A stretch of DNA of 64,000 nucleotides from contig NZ_CP075171.1 of NCBI RefSeq assembly GCF_021379005.1, forward strand, positions 620,001 to 684,000. Direction: 5' to 3'. Positions 7,667-16,363 of the stretch are shown here, in pieces. Within the stretch, counting starts at the first letter, position 1. Each line of letters begins with the position of its first letter. Source of the stretch: Leptodesmis sichuanensis A121. GTDB lineage: Bacteria > Cyanobacteriota > Cyanobacteriia > Leptolyngbyales > Leptolyngbyaceae. Position numbers and translations under genes: made by a program. The notes beneath the pieces were generated by a model. The model saw only the letters and a list, made by a program, of their open reading frames with translations, was not told the origin of the DNA and searched no databases.

Positions 7667-9412
7667 CTAGTAAGTGATCGTAACGCACTTACTTCGAGAG
7701 CGATAGGGCGTAGTTATCAATCCTTGTAACGAGGTCTGGCAATGATGGGGGGGGCACACGGATCCTGCTCTGCGATCGCCCCTGGGTGAAACGACCACCA
7801 CGATCGCCGCCAGTCCTAGCAATAGCGGAGTGCACCAATCTCCCCAACGCACATATAGGGTTTGAGTCTGGCGACGGTAGATGGTTGCTGCATACGTTTC
7901 ATAGGTATGGGGCTGCGATCGCCAGAGAATTTGCCCGTGGGGATCAATGATGCCTGAATAACCTGTGTTGGTAGCTCGCACAGCCCAGCGATCGGTTTCA
8001 ATCGCTCGCATTAAATCCTGGGCCTGATGTTGGGCCATCAAGACCTCACTGTAAGGATCCAGGTTAGAGGCGGTGAGAATGAATTGGCCTCCGGCGGCAG
8101 CCTGTGCCCGAAATAGTTCTGGAAAGGCGGATTCGTAACAAATGCTGGCGATCGCCCGACCAAAGGGAGTCTCCAGCCGTTGGGCTGAAGTTCCTGGGAT
8201 CATCGATGCCTCAATCGGAGACAGGCGGTTAATGATTGCTCCCAGGACTTCCTGAAAGGGAATGTACTCTCCCAGGGGCACTAGCTTAATTTTGTTGTAT
8301 CGGCCAACCACCTCTCCATTACCCGCGATCGCCAGCAAACTTTGAGTAATCTGGCGCTCCTGCTGGACAAAAATTCCCAACCAGGCGGCTACTCCTTGTC
8401 TCAAAACGGCCTGTCGGAATGGATTGCGATCGGCATCCCAAAAGATCGGCAAAGCTCCCTCTGGGGTTAATACGGCCTGTACCCCCTGATTGGCCAGCAC
8501 CTCATAGCCTGTAACATAGCCCTCGATCGCCCGTCGAATTCCTTGGGTAGATAATTTAATCCGAGTTGGCACATTACCCTGCACAATGCCAACCTTTAAA
8601 GCCGTATCAGGAGACTGGCTGAGAGGCTGGCTATAGAGGACGAATCCCACAGCATGGAGGCCAAGAAAAAGGGCGATCGCACTCAGCAAGGCAAAAGAAT
8701 TTTGGATTTTGGATTTTGAATTCTGGCTAACTTGCAGCCATGCAAGGGCCAGTAGACCGTTAATGGCGACGATCGCAGCGGTGATCAGGGATGGGCCAGA
8801 GAGTTGTCCCAGGTGCAGAATGAGCAGGTTTCCAGGACTTTGGGTGAATGCGAGCGAAGTCCAGTAGAGCGGGGTGAAGCTCCACAGCCACTCCAGGCCA
8901 CACCAGAGAGCAGTTCCCACCAAGATAATTTTGAATTTTGAATTTTGAATTTTGAATTGGCTCAGTCGTCCCAATATCCATGCCCAAATGACCACCAGGG
9001 CGGCTCCCCAGAGGGTGATGAAGGCCCAGCAGAAAAGCACGATCGCTACACTACCCAGCCACGGAATCCCCAGCCACATGAGAGGATGCAATCCGGTAAT
9101 CCAGGAGAGAGCCGTGCCGTGATAGCCGATGCCCCACAAGAGAGCAAAGGGAATTGGGGATTGGAGATTGGGGATTGGGGATTGGGGATTCAGCGATCGC
9201 GTTTTACCAGACTTCTGACCCCCGATCCCCGATCTCACAACGGTTATCCATAACGGTGCCATTGCGATCCAGGCTAAACCCCAGGCATTGATCGGGGCGG
9301 CGGCCAGTGCCATTCCGACACCGCTCACAAACGCCAGTCCCAATTGAAAGAGGGGAGTGGAGGAGAGGCTGAGAAATCGTTTGGGGAACGGTGGGAAGCT
9401 TGGTTGGGTCAT
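7667..9412 (-). CDS. lnt: Apolipoprotein N-acyltransferase Lnt
   Basis: Adds the third acyl chain to lipoproteins in the plasma membrane. Starting at MTQPSFPPF gives 581 residues: an N-terminal multi-helix membrane domain (to about 260), a periplasmic nitrilase domain (about 270-510) and a last helix (about 530-545). Catalytic Glu318 (LTPEGALP), Lys374 (YNKIKLVPLGEYIP) and Cys425 (ICYESAFPE) are all present. It is longer than the usual ~500 residues because three stretches encoded by short repeats sit in loops of the membrane half: about 66-88 (NPQSPIPNLQSPIP), 151-162 (SQFKIQNSKFKI) and 230-239 (QNSKSKIQNS), all in frame. The C-terminal 35 residues after the last helix also look unconserved. 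Confidence 0.93.
   Translation of the reverse strand: MTQPSFPPFPKRFLSLSSTPLFQLGLAFVSGVGMALAAAPINAWGLAWIAMAPLWITVVRSGIGGQKSGKTRSLNPQSPIPNLQSPIPFALLWGIGYHGTALSWITGLHPLMWLGIPWLGSVAIVLFCWAFITLWGAALVVIWAWILGRLSQFKIQNSKFKIILVGTALWCGLEWLWSFTPLYWTSLAFTQSPGNLLILHLGQLSGPSLITAAIVAINGLLALAWLQVSQNSKSKIQNSFALLSAIALFLGLHAVGFVLYSQPLSQSPDTALKVGIVQGNVPTRIKLSTQGIRRAIEGYVTGYEVLANQGVQAVLTPEGALPIFWDADRNPFRQAVLRQGVAAWLGIFVQQERQITQSLLAIAGNGEVVGRYNKIKLVPLGEYIPFQEVLGAIINRLSPIEASMIPGTSAQRLETPFGRAIASICYESAFPELFRAQAAAGGQFILTASNLDPYSEVLMAQHQAQDLMRAIETDRWAVRATNTGYSGIIDPHGQILWRSQPHTYETYAATIYRRQTQTLYVRWGDWCTPLLLGLAAIVVVVSPRGDRRAGSVCPPHHCQTSLQGLITTPYRSRSKCVTITY
8697..8725. repeat. Short repeat inside lnt (TTTTGGA units)
   Basis: Tandem TTTTGGA/TTTTGAA units read in frame as the KSKIQNS stretch of Lnt. 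Confidence 0.75.
8928..8958. repeat. Short repeat inside lnt (AATTTTG units)
   Basis: Four tandem AATTTTG units, read in frame as SQFKIQNSKFKI of Lnt. Confidence 0.85.
9149..9190. repeat. Short repeat inside lnt (GGGGATT units)
   Basis: Five to six tandem GGGGATT/GGAGATT units, read in frame as the NPQSPIPNLQSPIP stretch of Lnt. A related GGGGATTGG run recurs at about 9845. Confidence 0.85.
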
Positions 9413-9543
9413 GGAACGCAATCGATCTCTTCTCACAAATCCAATAGACGCTCAAGAACGTATCTGCAAATGAAAGCTCTCCTAGCCTATCTTGCTGAAG
9501 CGCTAGCTGAGCGTTGATTGCTCAGAAGAATTGAGGTGATTAA

Positions 9544-9843
9544 ATGCGAGCAACTACTCTTTCCCAAGCTCCTGCAGGTCAGCGATCGATCGCGATTCTG
9601 AAACGCTGCCACGAAGCCATGACAGAAAACGGTCGAGTGCTGCTGGTGGAACAGGTAATTCCCCCTGGGAATGCCCCTTTTCTGGGTAAACTGCTGGATG
9701 TCAATATGCTGGTGATGTGTCCTGGCGGCAAAGAGCGCACTGCCGACGAATACCGAGATTTACTGACAGCAGCAGGATTTCGATTAACCCGAATTGTACC
9801 TACTGCCGGATTGGTGAGTGTTATAGAAGGGGTTAGGGGTTAA
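9544..9843 (+). pseudogene. C-terminal fragment of an O-methyltransferase
   Basis: The open frame codes for about 99 residues, of which about 15-97 resemble only the last quarter of AdoMet-dependent O-methyltransferases of the acetylserotonin/hydroxyneurosporene type: AIAILKRCHEAMTENGRVLLVEQVIPPG, then DVNMLVMCPGGKERTADEYRDLLTAAGFRLTRIVPT. The AdoMet-binding glycine motif and the N-terminal dimerisation part are missing, and the preceding 100 bases do not supply them. I take it as a truncated relic. An independent small protein is unlikely. Confidence 0.75.
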
Positions 9844-9923
9844 GGACTGGGGATTGGGGGGTTAGGGATTGGATAGTCTGCTACTCTCGATCGCCGAGTT
9901 CTGATCTCCGGCCCCCAATCCCC
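9843..9923. repeat. GGGGATTGG repeat with complementary partner
   Basis: A GGGGATTGG-type run (about 9845-9870) is partly complementary to CCCCCAATCCCC (about 9914-9925). This gives a hairpin between the methyltransferase relic and the convergent small membrane protein gene, and it may act as a transcript end for either side. Confidence 0.5.
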
Positions 9924-10274
9924 TTATTTTTCCTTGTCTATAGGCAATCCTAACTGGGACTTTGCGGTATTGATGGTGAAATCCAGGCTGTTTTTGCCAG
10001 CAGAGAGTAAAGCTTTGCCGGTTTCAGAAGCAATCTGGTCGCTGGAGCCTTCTAAATTGTTGAACCAGTTGCGGAAGTTGCGGCCACTGCCGATCGCGGT
10101 CTTCCAAAACCATTCCAGCATCACCAGGAGCAGGCAGATCCCCAACCAGGCCAATAACCCGGTTTCCTGCAAAATTGCCCATGTCACCTGGCCTGCTTCT
10201 TTGTAAGTGGTATAGGTTTTGGGCTGAGAGATAATCTGCCAGAGTTTTCCCCATTGGGTTTTGATCCGATCCAT
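9924..10274 (-). CDS. Small single-span membrane protein, unknown
   Basis: 116 residues with one clear membrane helix (about 40-56, LLAWLGICLLLVMLEWFW) between two polar halves. GAGGAGG lies just upstream of the ATG, supporting expression. I do not recognise a family with a known role. The C-terminal half (SSDQIASETGKALLSAGKN) looks helical and polar. Neighbours (methyltransferase relic, LysR) give no functional hint. Confidence 0.7.
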   Translation of the reverse strand: MDRIKTQWGKLWQIISQPKTYTTYKEAGQVTWAILQETGLLAWLGICLLLVMLEWFWKTAIGSGRNFRNWFNNLEGSSDQIASETGKALLSAGKNSLDFTINTAKSQLGLPIDKEK

Positions 10275-10360
10275 CCCATCCTCCTCTGATTCGCGACTTT
10301 AATCTGCTGTTTGTTATTCTGCCTGCCAGCATTCCAGAGAGCAGATCTTTTCAAGGTTAT

Positions 10361-11263
10361 TTAATCGTGTTCTAAAGAAAAACAAGCTTTTGTAAACACC
10401 CCGGTTCCCCGCAGCAGATCCAGGAAGGTGAACACGGCTGGGGAGTGGAGCATATTGGACAGAACGGCTGCGCCGATGACTCGCTCCAGGGGCACAGGAA
10501 GAGAACGAACCTGCACCCCCTCTGGAATTGGAATCGCCGCCAGACGAGGCAGTACAGCCGCTCCCAATCCTTGCGAAACCATGCTGACGATCGTCGAATC
10601 GGCTTTAATTTCGTGGGCGACCTTAAACTCCTGACCCCAGGCTGCCCAGTGCTCCCGTACTGCAGACGTACATTCGGCATAGTTGTAAAGAATAAAGGAA
10701 TAGGGGGAGAGATCCTCCCAGGTCAATTGCTGCGGGACAGGGTTGGCCGTCGGCGGCAGCAGTACGACAAATTCATCCCTGGCGATTTCCCAGGTTTCCA
10801 ATTCCTCGGACGATCGCGGCAGTGGCACAATCCCAATATCTACCCGTCCTTCTCGCAGCGCCAGTTCTACCTCGGTCGGTGCCAGTTCCGTTAGTGTGAT
10901 ATTGACGTGGGGACAGCGCTGGCAAAATTGGGCAATTAACGGTGGCAACAAATGAGTGGCAGCACTGCGGAACGAGGCAACCCGTACCCGCCCCCCACTT
11001 AAACTTTTTTCCAAATAAATCTCATAATCAATGCTATCTCTGGCCTGCAAGATTTTGCGGCTATGCACCAGCACTCGTTCTCCTAGAGGCGTAAGGCGGG
11101 CACCAAAGCGGCCCCGCGACAGGAGGGTTGCCCCCAGTTCTGCTTCTAAAGCTGCGATCGCCCGACTCACAGCGGACTGAGAGGTTTGTAACTGAAGGGC
11201 GGCATCAGAAAAACTGCCATACTCCACGACCGCAACTAAAATTTGTAACTGAGAAATATTCAT
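10361..11263 (-). CDS. LysR-family transcriptional regulator
   Basis: 300 residues from MNISQLQILVAVVEYGSF. The first 60 residues are the LysR winged helix-turn-helix (SFSDAALQLQTSQSAVSRAIAALEAELGATLLSR), followed by the two-lobe substrate-binding domain (about 90-290; VDIGIVPLP, SMVSQGLGAAVLPRLA). It is divergently transcribed from the cupin gene at 11403, with 139 bp between the two starts. That is the classic arrangement for a LysR protein controlling its divergent neighbour. The effector is unknown. Confidence 0.9.
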   Translation of the reverse strand: MNISQLQILVAVVEYGSFSDAALQLQTSQSAVSRAIAALEAELGATLLSRGRFGARLTPLGERVLVHSRKILQARDSIDYEIYLEKSLSGGRVRVASFRSAATHLLPPLIAQFCQRCPHVNITLTELAPTEVELALREGRVDIGIVPLPRSSEELETWEIARDEFVVLLPPTANPVPQQLTWEDLSPYSFILYNYAECTSAVREHWAAWGQEFKVAHEIKADSTIVSMVSQGLGAAVLPRLAAIPIPEGVQVRSLPVPLERVIGAAVLSNMLHSPAVFTFLDLLRGTGVFTKACFSLEHD

Positions 11264-11402
11264 CCGGCATCTATTCGCTTCTTGCATAGATGTTACCCGC
11301 CCGGAGTTTTGTTTCCGCACTCCGGCACGGGCTAGGGTAGGTAAACAACTGTAAAGTTGTTTGAACCTTTTCTACATCTAGCCAAGCTTTGCCAATTGCG
11401 CC
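11264..11402. promoter_or_regulatory. Divergent LysR/cupin promoter region
   Basis: 139-bp region between divergent starts, expected to hold both promoters and a LysR site. A partial dyad GTAAACAACTGTAAAGTTGTTTGA (ACAACT/AGTTGT, 11345-11363) lies about 40 bases before the cupin ATG and is the best visible operator candidate. T-N11-A sites were not scored. Confidence 0.45.
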
Positions 11403-11894
11403 ATGTTTGAGTTGCTTTCTTACCAAAAATTTCGTGATACCCCGAAAGTCCGATTTTTTGACATCACAATCAACGAGTCCAATGCCCGCGATCTGGTGTT
11501 TCATGATGGGCCTGCTGTTAGCCCCAATAACACCCCAGAGGGACACTGGCAGTTTTATCTCCATCCTCGTCAGGAAGACAATCTCTTAGCTCTATCAGGT
11601 GGCCGCACATTTTATCTCGTTAACTTTGACTGGGAATATCCCTTCCACATGGTGCGCCTGGAAGCAGGGGGAGATATTCTCCGGATTCCTCCTGGCACCT
11701 TTCACCGCTCCGTATCGGATCCGGATGGTTCTCTGGTTCTGAATCAGGCCGTTCGTTACGCTTCTGCGACGGTAGAAAGCGAGTTCCGGGTTTACAACAG
11801 TGCGGACATTCCCCGGTTGCTGCAAGTCACCTCCAATACGGCTCCTCCTCCCAAGATGCATGGGTTTGACAAGATTTCGTTGCGGGTGGCTTAG
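11403..11894 (+). CDS. Cupin-like protein
   Basis: 163 residues with a single predicted beta-barrel: HWQFYLHPRQEDNLLALSGGRTFYLV (about 40-66), then LEAGGDILRIPPGTFHRSVSDPDGS (about 79-103), which matches the second cupin motif (G...P.G..H). The first motif has HPRQED in place of the usual HxH-E ligands, so metal binding is uncertain. No signal peptide. The divergent LysR gene suggests inducible control by a small metabolite. The substrate is not known. Confidence 0.72.
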   Translation: MFELLSYQKFRDTPKVRFFDITINESNARDLVFHDGPAVSPNNTPEGHWQFYLHPRQEDNLLALSGGRTFYLVNFDWEYPFHMVRLEAGGDILRIPPGTFHRSVSDPDGSLVLNQAVRYASATVESEFRVYNSADIPRLLQVTSNTAPPPKMHGFDKISLRVA

Positions 11895-12075
11895 AACGTG
11901 GAAAAGTGGGGAAGGTGGGGGAGATGAGGGAGAATAGAGTTTGCTCGATTTCCTCCCACCTAATTACAGACTCCCAGGATCAAAGGCTGGCAAATCGAGC
12001 AGCTAATCGCTGACAGGAACATGACCAACCAGAGTGGCCGAACCTTGCTAACGGGGGGAGTAAACATCAGTTCGA

Positions 12076-12783
12076 TCACTTCATTCGTCCCTGGATTGGA
12101 CGCAGAGATCCCGCTCCTTGGTTTTGTCTCATGCTGGGTTCGGGTTGCAGTTGCTGACGACCATTGCGGACAATTCGCAGCATTTCGGTGAGTCGCATTT
12201 CCAGGTCTTGCAGGTTGCGATCGGCGTACTCATCCGCCCCAGCCTGAATTTCTTCGCACTCGGCGATCGCCATCCGTTGCATATCTTCCAGATCCTGTTG
12301 AGCCTGCCGTCGCATTTGATCAATCTCGGCGATCGTCTGTTCTCGAATCGCCTCACATTCCTGTTGTACCTGTTGCCGGATCTGTTGGGCCTGCATTTCT
12401 GCCTGCCGCACGACAGCCGAGTCATTAATCATCTGGGCCGCTCGTCGCTCTGCCGCTTCAATAATTTCCTGAGAATATTGTTCCGATTGCAGATAGATCT
12501 CTTCCTTGTGGCGCACGATCGTTTCTGCCTCGTGGAAGGCTTCAGGCAGACTGAGGCGAATGATGTCCAGTTGCTCAATTAGCCGCTCTTCATCGATCAG
12601 CGTGCGGCCCCAGATCGGCAAACGCGGACTATCCAGAATCATTTCTTCTAGCCGATTTAGCTCCCGCTGAATATCAATACCGGGCCTCACACCTTCTCTT
12701 GAGGAGACGCCGTTTTGTGCAGCTCCAGCAGTTGGGTTGAATCCGTGGTCGGGACCGGTTCCGGAGGGGTCTTGGCGTAGCAT
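12076..12783 (-). CDS. DivIVA-like coiled-coil protein
   Basis: 235 residues: an N-terminal DivIVA-like segment (about 36-90, [47 protein letters not shown] broadly) followed by long charged coiled coil (about 80-205). The cyanobacterial members next to coaD are thought to help place the division machinery (Cdv3-type); that role is by family only. The ATG start at 12783 makes the gene overlap the end of coaD by about 97 bp. An alternative GTG at 12690 overlaps the coaD stop as GTGTGA and would suggest translational coupling. The MLRQ opening looks like that of relatives, so I keep the long form. Confidence 0.75.
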   Translation of the reverse strand: MLRQDPSGTGPDHGFNPTAGAAQNGVSSREGVRPGIDIQRELNRLEEMILDSPRLPIWGRTLIDEERLIEQLDIIRLSLPEAFHEAETIVRHKEEIYLQSEQYSQEIIEAAERRAAQMINDSAVVRQAEMQAQQIRQQVQQECEAIREQTIAEIDQMRRQAQQDLEDMQRMAIAECEEIQAGADEYADRNLQDLEMRLTEMLRIVRNGRQQLQPEPSMRQNQGAGSLRPIQGRMK

Positions 12784-13244
12784 CTGTAAATATCAGGGAC
12801 GACAGAGGGGGGAACAAGGTGATCGATAGAACCGCCAAATTTAGCAATTTCTTTTACTAAACTACTGCTTAAAAAGCTATGTTCGTTAGAAGTTGCTAGA
12901 AAAACCGTTTCTACATCATCCGAGAGGGTTTTGTTGGTATGAGCCATTTGCAATTCCATCTCGAAGTCGGAGAGTACTCGCAATCCTCGCAGCAGCACTT
13001 TAGCTTGGCGCATTTTGGCGTAGGTCACTGTTAACCCATCGAAACTATCCACCTCAACATTGGTTAAATGGGTTGTGGCTCGACGAATCTGCTCCATGCG
13101 CTCCGCTACGGTAAATAGAGGTGCTTTGTTCGGATTGCGAAGAACAGCGACCACGACCTTTTCAAACAAACAACATCCCCGCTCGATCACATCGAGATGA
13201 CCGAGGGTAACGGGATCAAAGCTGCCAGGGTAAATTGCAAGCAC
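12687..13244 (-). CDS. coaD: Phosphopantetheine adenylyltransferase CoaD
   Basis: Fourth step of coenzyme A synthesis: joins AMP to 4'-phosphopantetheine. 185 residues with a GTG start. The nucleotidyltransferase signature [19 protein letters not shown] (about 5-23, with the T/HxGH motif) and the C-terminal [15 protein letters not shown] (about 126-140) are intact. About 20 residues beyond the usual end form an unconserved tail that overlaps the next gene. The two genes are co-oriented and overlapping, so probably one operon. Confidence 0.94.
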   Translation of the reverse strand: MLAIYPGSFDPVTLGHLDVIERGCCLFEKVVVAVLRNPNKAPLFTVAERMEQIRRATTHLTNVEVDSFDGLTVTYAKMRQAKVLLRGLRVLSDFEMELQMAHTNKTLSDDVETVFLATSNEHSFLSSSLVKEIAKFGGSIDHLVPPSVVPDIYRCYAKTPPEPVPTTDSTQLLELHKTASPQEKV

Positions 13245-13312
13245 AGGTGGGAACTAAATTGACTGATGAGGCGATTATAAGAGCAAAAGTCTCCTTGGGA
13301 ATAGGAAAAGAC

Positions 13313-14041
13313 TTAGAGATTTTGGCCAAACAATTCCTTTACCTGCTCCCAGGCATCTTTAGCCGCATCGGGGTTGTAGTCTGCCCGTTGATCACAAAAA
13401 AAGCCATGACTGACCGGATAGCGGAACACTTTGTGGGAAATGTTATGTTTTGCTAATTCCGCTTCAATCTGGTCAGCCTGTTCGTTAGGAATTAAGGGAT
13501 CCTGGGTGCCAAAGAAGGCGTACAGCGTACCCTTAATTTGAGGCGTGCGGGTAATGGTCGGCGGGCCGCCTCCGGGCATCATGGTAGCAATGCCGCCGCC
13601 GTAAAAAGAGGCCGTAGCCGTGATGTCGGGTAAGGTGGCCGCGAGATAAACCACATGGCCGCCGAAGCAAAAACCGATCGCCCCAAACTTGTCTGGTTTT
13701 ACATTCGGTTTGGTTTTCAGGAAATTGATCGCGGCTTGAATATCCAGCAACAATTCTTCCGCTTTAGTCATGTCCTTATGTTGCCGTCCCAGGGCCGTAT
13801 CTTCTTCGGTGTAGCCGACTTCAAATCCAGGAGCCGTGCGCTGGAAGATGGCTGGGGCGATCGCCACATAGCCTTCCCGGGCAATCCGCTCCGTCACATC
13901 CCGAATGTGGGAATTGACCCCAAAAATTTCCTGAATCACGACGATTCCTGGGAACGGCCCTGCTCCCTGGGGTTCTGCCAGGTAGGAATCGATTTGTAAA
14001 TCCCCATTGGGCACTTTTACCCAACCTGCTTGAATCTCCAT
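13313..14041 (-). CDS. Dienelactone hydrolase family protein
   Basis: 242 residues of alpha/beta-hydrolase fold. The start MEIQAGWVKVP is chosen because GGAAGAG lies just before it. The catalytic triad is visible: Cys in IGFCFGGHVV (about 116), Asp in FFGTQDPLIP (about 174) and His in VSHGFFC (about 205). Cys as nucleophile is the mark of the dienelactone hydrolase family. The real substrate in cyanobacteria is unknown; hydrolysis of lactones or small esters in the cytoplasm is likely. No signal peptide. Confidence 0.9.
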   Translation of the reverse strand: MEIQAGWVKVPNGDLQIDSYLAEPQGAGPFPGIVVIQEIFGVNSHIRDVTERIAREGYVAIAPAIFQRTAPGFEVGYTEEDTALGRQHKDMTKAEELLLDIQAAINFLKTKPNVKPDKFGAIGFCFGGHVVYLAATLPDITATASFYGGGIATMMPGGGPPTITRTPQIKGTLYAFFGTQDPLIPNEQADQIEAELAKHNISHKVFRYPVSHGFFCDQRADYNPDAAKDAWEQVKELFGQNL

Positions 14042-14166
14042 TGGCTCTTCCCACAACTCACTGCCTTAGATTCCGTAATTTAGGGGGGGATTGTCAATAT
14101 ATATGTGTCCTCCGTCCGTTGTCCTTCTCTCTCTGGCCGTTGTGCATCAACCCACAACCGATAACG

Positions 14167-14186
14167 AATGACCAATGACCAATGAC
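14167..14186. repeat. AATGACC tandem repeat
   Basis: Three tandem 7-bp units AATGACC in the gap between the dienelactone hydrolase gene and the Pro/Ser-rich gene. Confidence 0.75.
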
Positions 14187-14190
14187 GGTT

Positions 14191-15819
14191 CTAAGAATTT
14201 GGTGTGGTCGTTCGTTGAGATTGCAGAGGATTCAGATCGGGTTGTTCTTTTAAGACCACAATCACCTGCCTTTGATAATCGATAAAGCCATAGGCTGGAA
14301 ACGCATAGGCGATCGCCGGATCACGGGAATTGCGGTTACTGGTCTGCCATTCCTTTTGGTAGTCCTGTTGGTTAACTTGCCGGACAGTGAATGGGCCAAT
14401 TTGGGGTTTGGCTATGGCTTCTCCCGCTGCCTTAGAAGATAAGGGCATGAGAGCCAGGGCTTCAGCCGCAGCTTTGGGGGGATGGTTGAGGTAGTCCTGA
14501 ATGCCTTCCGAGGGGGTGCTGGCCAGTGGAGATTGGCTGGTGGCGGTACTGGGCGACATGAAACCCGTGGCGGGTGCTGAAGTAACCCGATTCAAGGCAG
14601 TATTGCCCGTTTCCAGCAGGCGATCGCCGGGAGCAGAGCCAGTTTGGTCTGAAGCCGCCTGCCGATTCTGGGCATCAGTTCCGCTGCTAGTGGAGTTAGA
14701 ACCAGTAGCGGTTATCCCAGCGGGTTGCCCTGAATTGTTCGCGGTTGCAGGAGATCCTCCCTGGACTGAGCCGGAGAGATCAGGTGACTGAGATGGGTTT
14801 GGGCTACCGGATGCGGCAGAGGTAGACCTTCCTGAACTGGGCGGAAAAGGAGTGGTGTCTGAATTGGCGGATGGGGAGGGGATCTGGGCGAAGGATGGGT
14901 TAGCAACCTGGGTGGCTCCAGGGGGACTGTTGGGGAATGAAGCCGCCGATTCAGCCATGCCTGAGAAGGCTCCAGATGGCGGCAAGGTTTCCGGAGGGGC
15001 TACGGCAGTTGGATTGGCAAGCTGCTGTCTGGCGATCGCCGCTCGAATAGAGTCTTTGATCGAGTTGGAGCGAGTGCCCGAATTGCTGGACGGAGTTGGA
15101 GCCGCAGGGGGGGCAGGTATAGAGCGAGGTGCAGAGTTCAGGGTCAGGGGTGACAATTTCAAAGGTGGGGCATTAGATAGCAGCGGACCACTGGTGATCA
15201 GGGATTTAGCGGTGTTCTGGGGTTGCGGTTGGGCTGAGGCGGTGGGTTGCTTGGTCGGAGTTTTAGTGGGAGTAGTCTCGATCGGGGAAGCAGATAGCGA
15301 TCGTCCGGTTTCCAACTTTTCAGGTGCAGTGGTCGTGGGGCGGGGCCTCAGGGAATCAGCACTTTGTTTAATTTCTGAGTCCTGGGGCTGGTTACTTTGG
15401 GGAGCTTCCGGTTGATTGAAGGCATCGCTAATGATCACTCCAGAGGCGATCGTTGCTGCCAGCACTCCTGCCCCTACTGCTCCTACAGGAAGTTTTGAGC
15501 GAGGGGGGGATGTTGGATAATCGGCAGGAGTGGTCGGGGTAGCCAGATCCTCAAAGTAATAGTTGAAGTAGGTTAATGCTCCGTTGGTGTGCTTGTCATA
15601 GGGTGTCTTGGGTTCCTGGGGCATCTGCGGCTGCCTGACTGCTGCAACTGAGGTGTGCTGTGGATTTTCCAGCAGTGGGTTGACCAGAGCCGGATTGGGA
15701 GGGGGGGCAGGAGCTTTTTTCGCTGAGTTGATCGATTTTTCAGTCTGGCGTTGACGATTTATAGTTACGGCTTTGGCAGCAGGATGATGCTTGGCCTGAA
15801 TCTTGATAGGTTGAGTCAT
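14191..15819 (-). CDS. Pro/Ser/Thr-rich single-span membrane protein, unknown
   Basis: 542 residues, dominated by low-complexity Pro, Ser, Thr, Ala and Asn (about 140-460). One hydrophobic segment (about 111-131, VGAVGAGVLAATIASGVII) separates a 110-residue basic/polar N-terminus from the long disordered region. The last 70 residues (PFTVRQVNQQDYQKEWQ...IAYAFPAYGFIDYQRQVIVVL) look folded. It could be a cell-envelope or septum-spanning protein, but I recognise no family. It is transcribed away from the EPS locus and shares the 397-bp upstream gap with it, which is the only hint of a link. Confidence 0.72.
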   Translation of the reverse strand: MTQPIKIQAKHHPAAKAVTINRQRQTEKSINSAKKAPAPPPNPALVNPLLENPQHTSVAAVRQPQMPQEPKTPYDKHTNGALTYFNYYFEDLATPTTPADYPTSPPRSKLPVGAVGAGVLAATIASGVIISDAFNQPEAPQSNQPQDSEIKQSADSLRPRPTTTAPEKLETGRSLSASPIETTPTKTPTKQPTASAQPQPQNTAKSLITSGPLLSNAPPLKLSPLTLNSAPRSIPAPPAAPTPSSNSGTRSNSIKDSIRAAIARQQLANPTAVAPPETLPPSGAFSGMAESAASFPNSPPGATQVANPSFAQIPSPSANSDTTPFPPSSGRSTSAASGSPNPSQSPDLSGSVQGGSPATANNSGQPAGITATGSNSTSSGTDAQNRQAASDQTGSAPGDRLLETGNTALNRVTSAPATGFMSPSTATSQSPLASTPSEGIQDYLNHPPKAAAEALALMPLSSKAAGEAIAKPQIGPFTVRQVNQQDYQKEWQTSNRNSRDPAIAYAFPAYGFIDYQRQVIVVLKEQPDLNPLQSQRTTTPNS

Positions 15820-16216
15820 ACGTCAAAACTCCTGAAGCTCGGTGCAGCGATTTTGCGGATTGGGTTGTTCAGCCTGAAATTCAGTCTTGTTAAGGAACAC
15901 CGAGACAGCGCAAGAAATGGCTGCCTCCTCAGTTATTCCGCCGTTTTTCAAAGCGATCAGGATTTTTAGTTAGATCTTTATTGGATTTAAGCCTTTCGTC
16001 TTAGGACAGAAATACTGGTCATCTACTGAAACTGGCGATGTCAGCCTGGCAACATTGTTAATGGTTTCTAGAAATTAATGGTTTCTAGAAATTCGGATGA
16101 TGGCCCACAAACCGTCCGGAGAGATGGTGCCGCCTTCAGTACATATAGAAGAACCACTATCAATGTTTCATTAAACTCTGGAATGTTGGTAGGAAACCTG
16201 TTGTGCCAGACCATCC
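15820..16216. promoter_or_regulatory. Divergent upstream region of the EPS locus
   Basis: About 400 bases without a gene (540 if the export gene starts at 16364). It separates the minus-strand membrane protein from the plus-strand EPS genes, so it should carry promoters both ways. The one clear structure is the 17-bp tandem repeat at 16059-16092. No tRNA or small-RNA fold was recognised. Confidence 0.55.
16059..16092. promoter_or_regulatory. Two perfect 17-bp units, each with TTTCTAGAAA palindrome
   Basis: TTAATGGTTTCTAGAAA occurs twice head-to-tail with no spacer. Each unit contains the 10-bp perfect palindrome TTTCTAGAAA, so the centres are 17 bp apart (about 1.6 helical turns). Position ahead of the EPS operon makes a regulator binding site plausible. 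This is inference; no matching regulator is known to me. Confidence 0.5.
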
Positions 16217-16363
16217 TTGTTGATGCTACCAGCGAAGTTGAGTGAATCCCCAGATCTGGGGCCGTTTTGCCTCAATCCTCTTTCGGAACGATCGATGCAT
16301 AGTACCCGTCTCCTCCACTCCCCCTGGAGCCACTTTTCAGCGTGTGTCCAGGTGCTTTCATCT

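Noticed and set aside
8697-9190. Short tandem repeats as a possible CRISPR array
   Set aside because: Units are only 7 bp, unspaced and partly coding; no repeat-spacer pattern or cas gene is present anywhere in the window.
14852-15415. 187-codon plus-strand open frame opposite the Pro/Ser-rich gene
   Set aside because: It is the complement of a low-complexity gene with biased composition; the product is Gly/Val/Ala-rich with no domain and no ribosome site.
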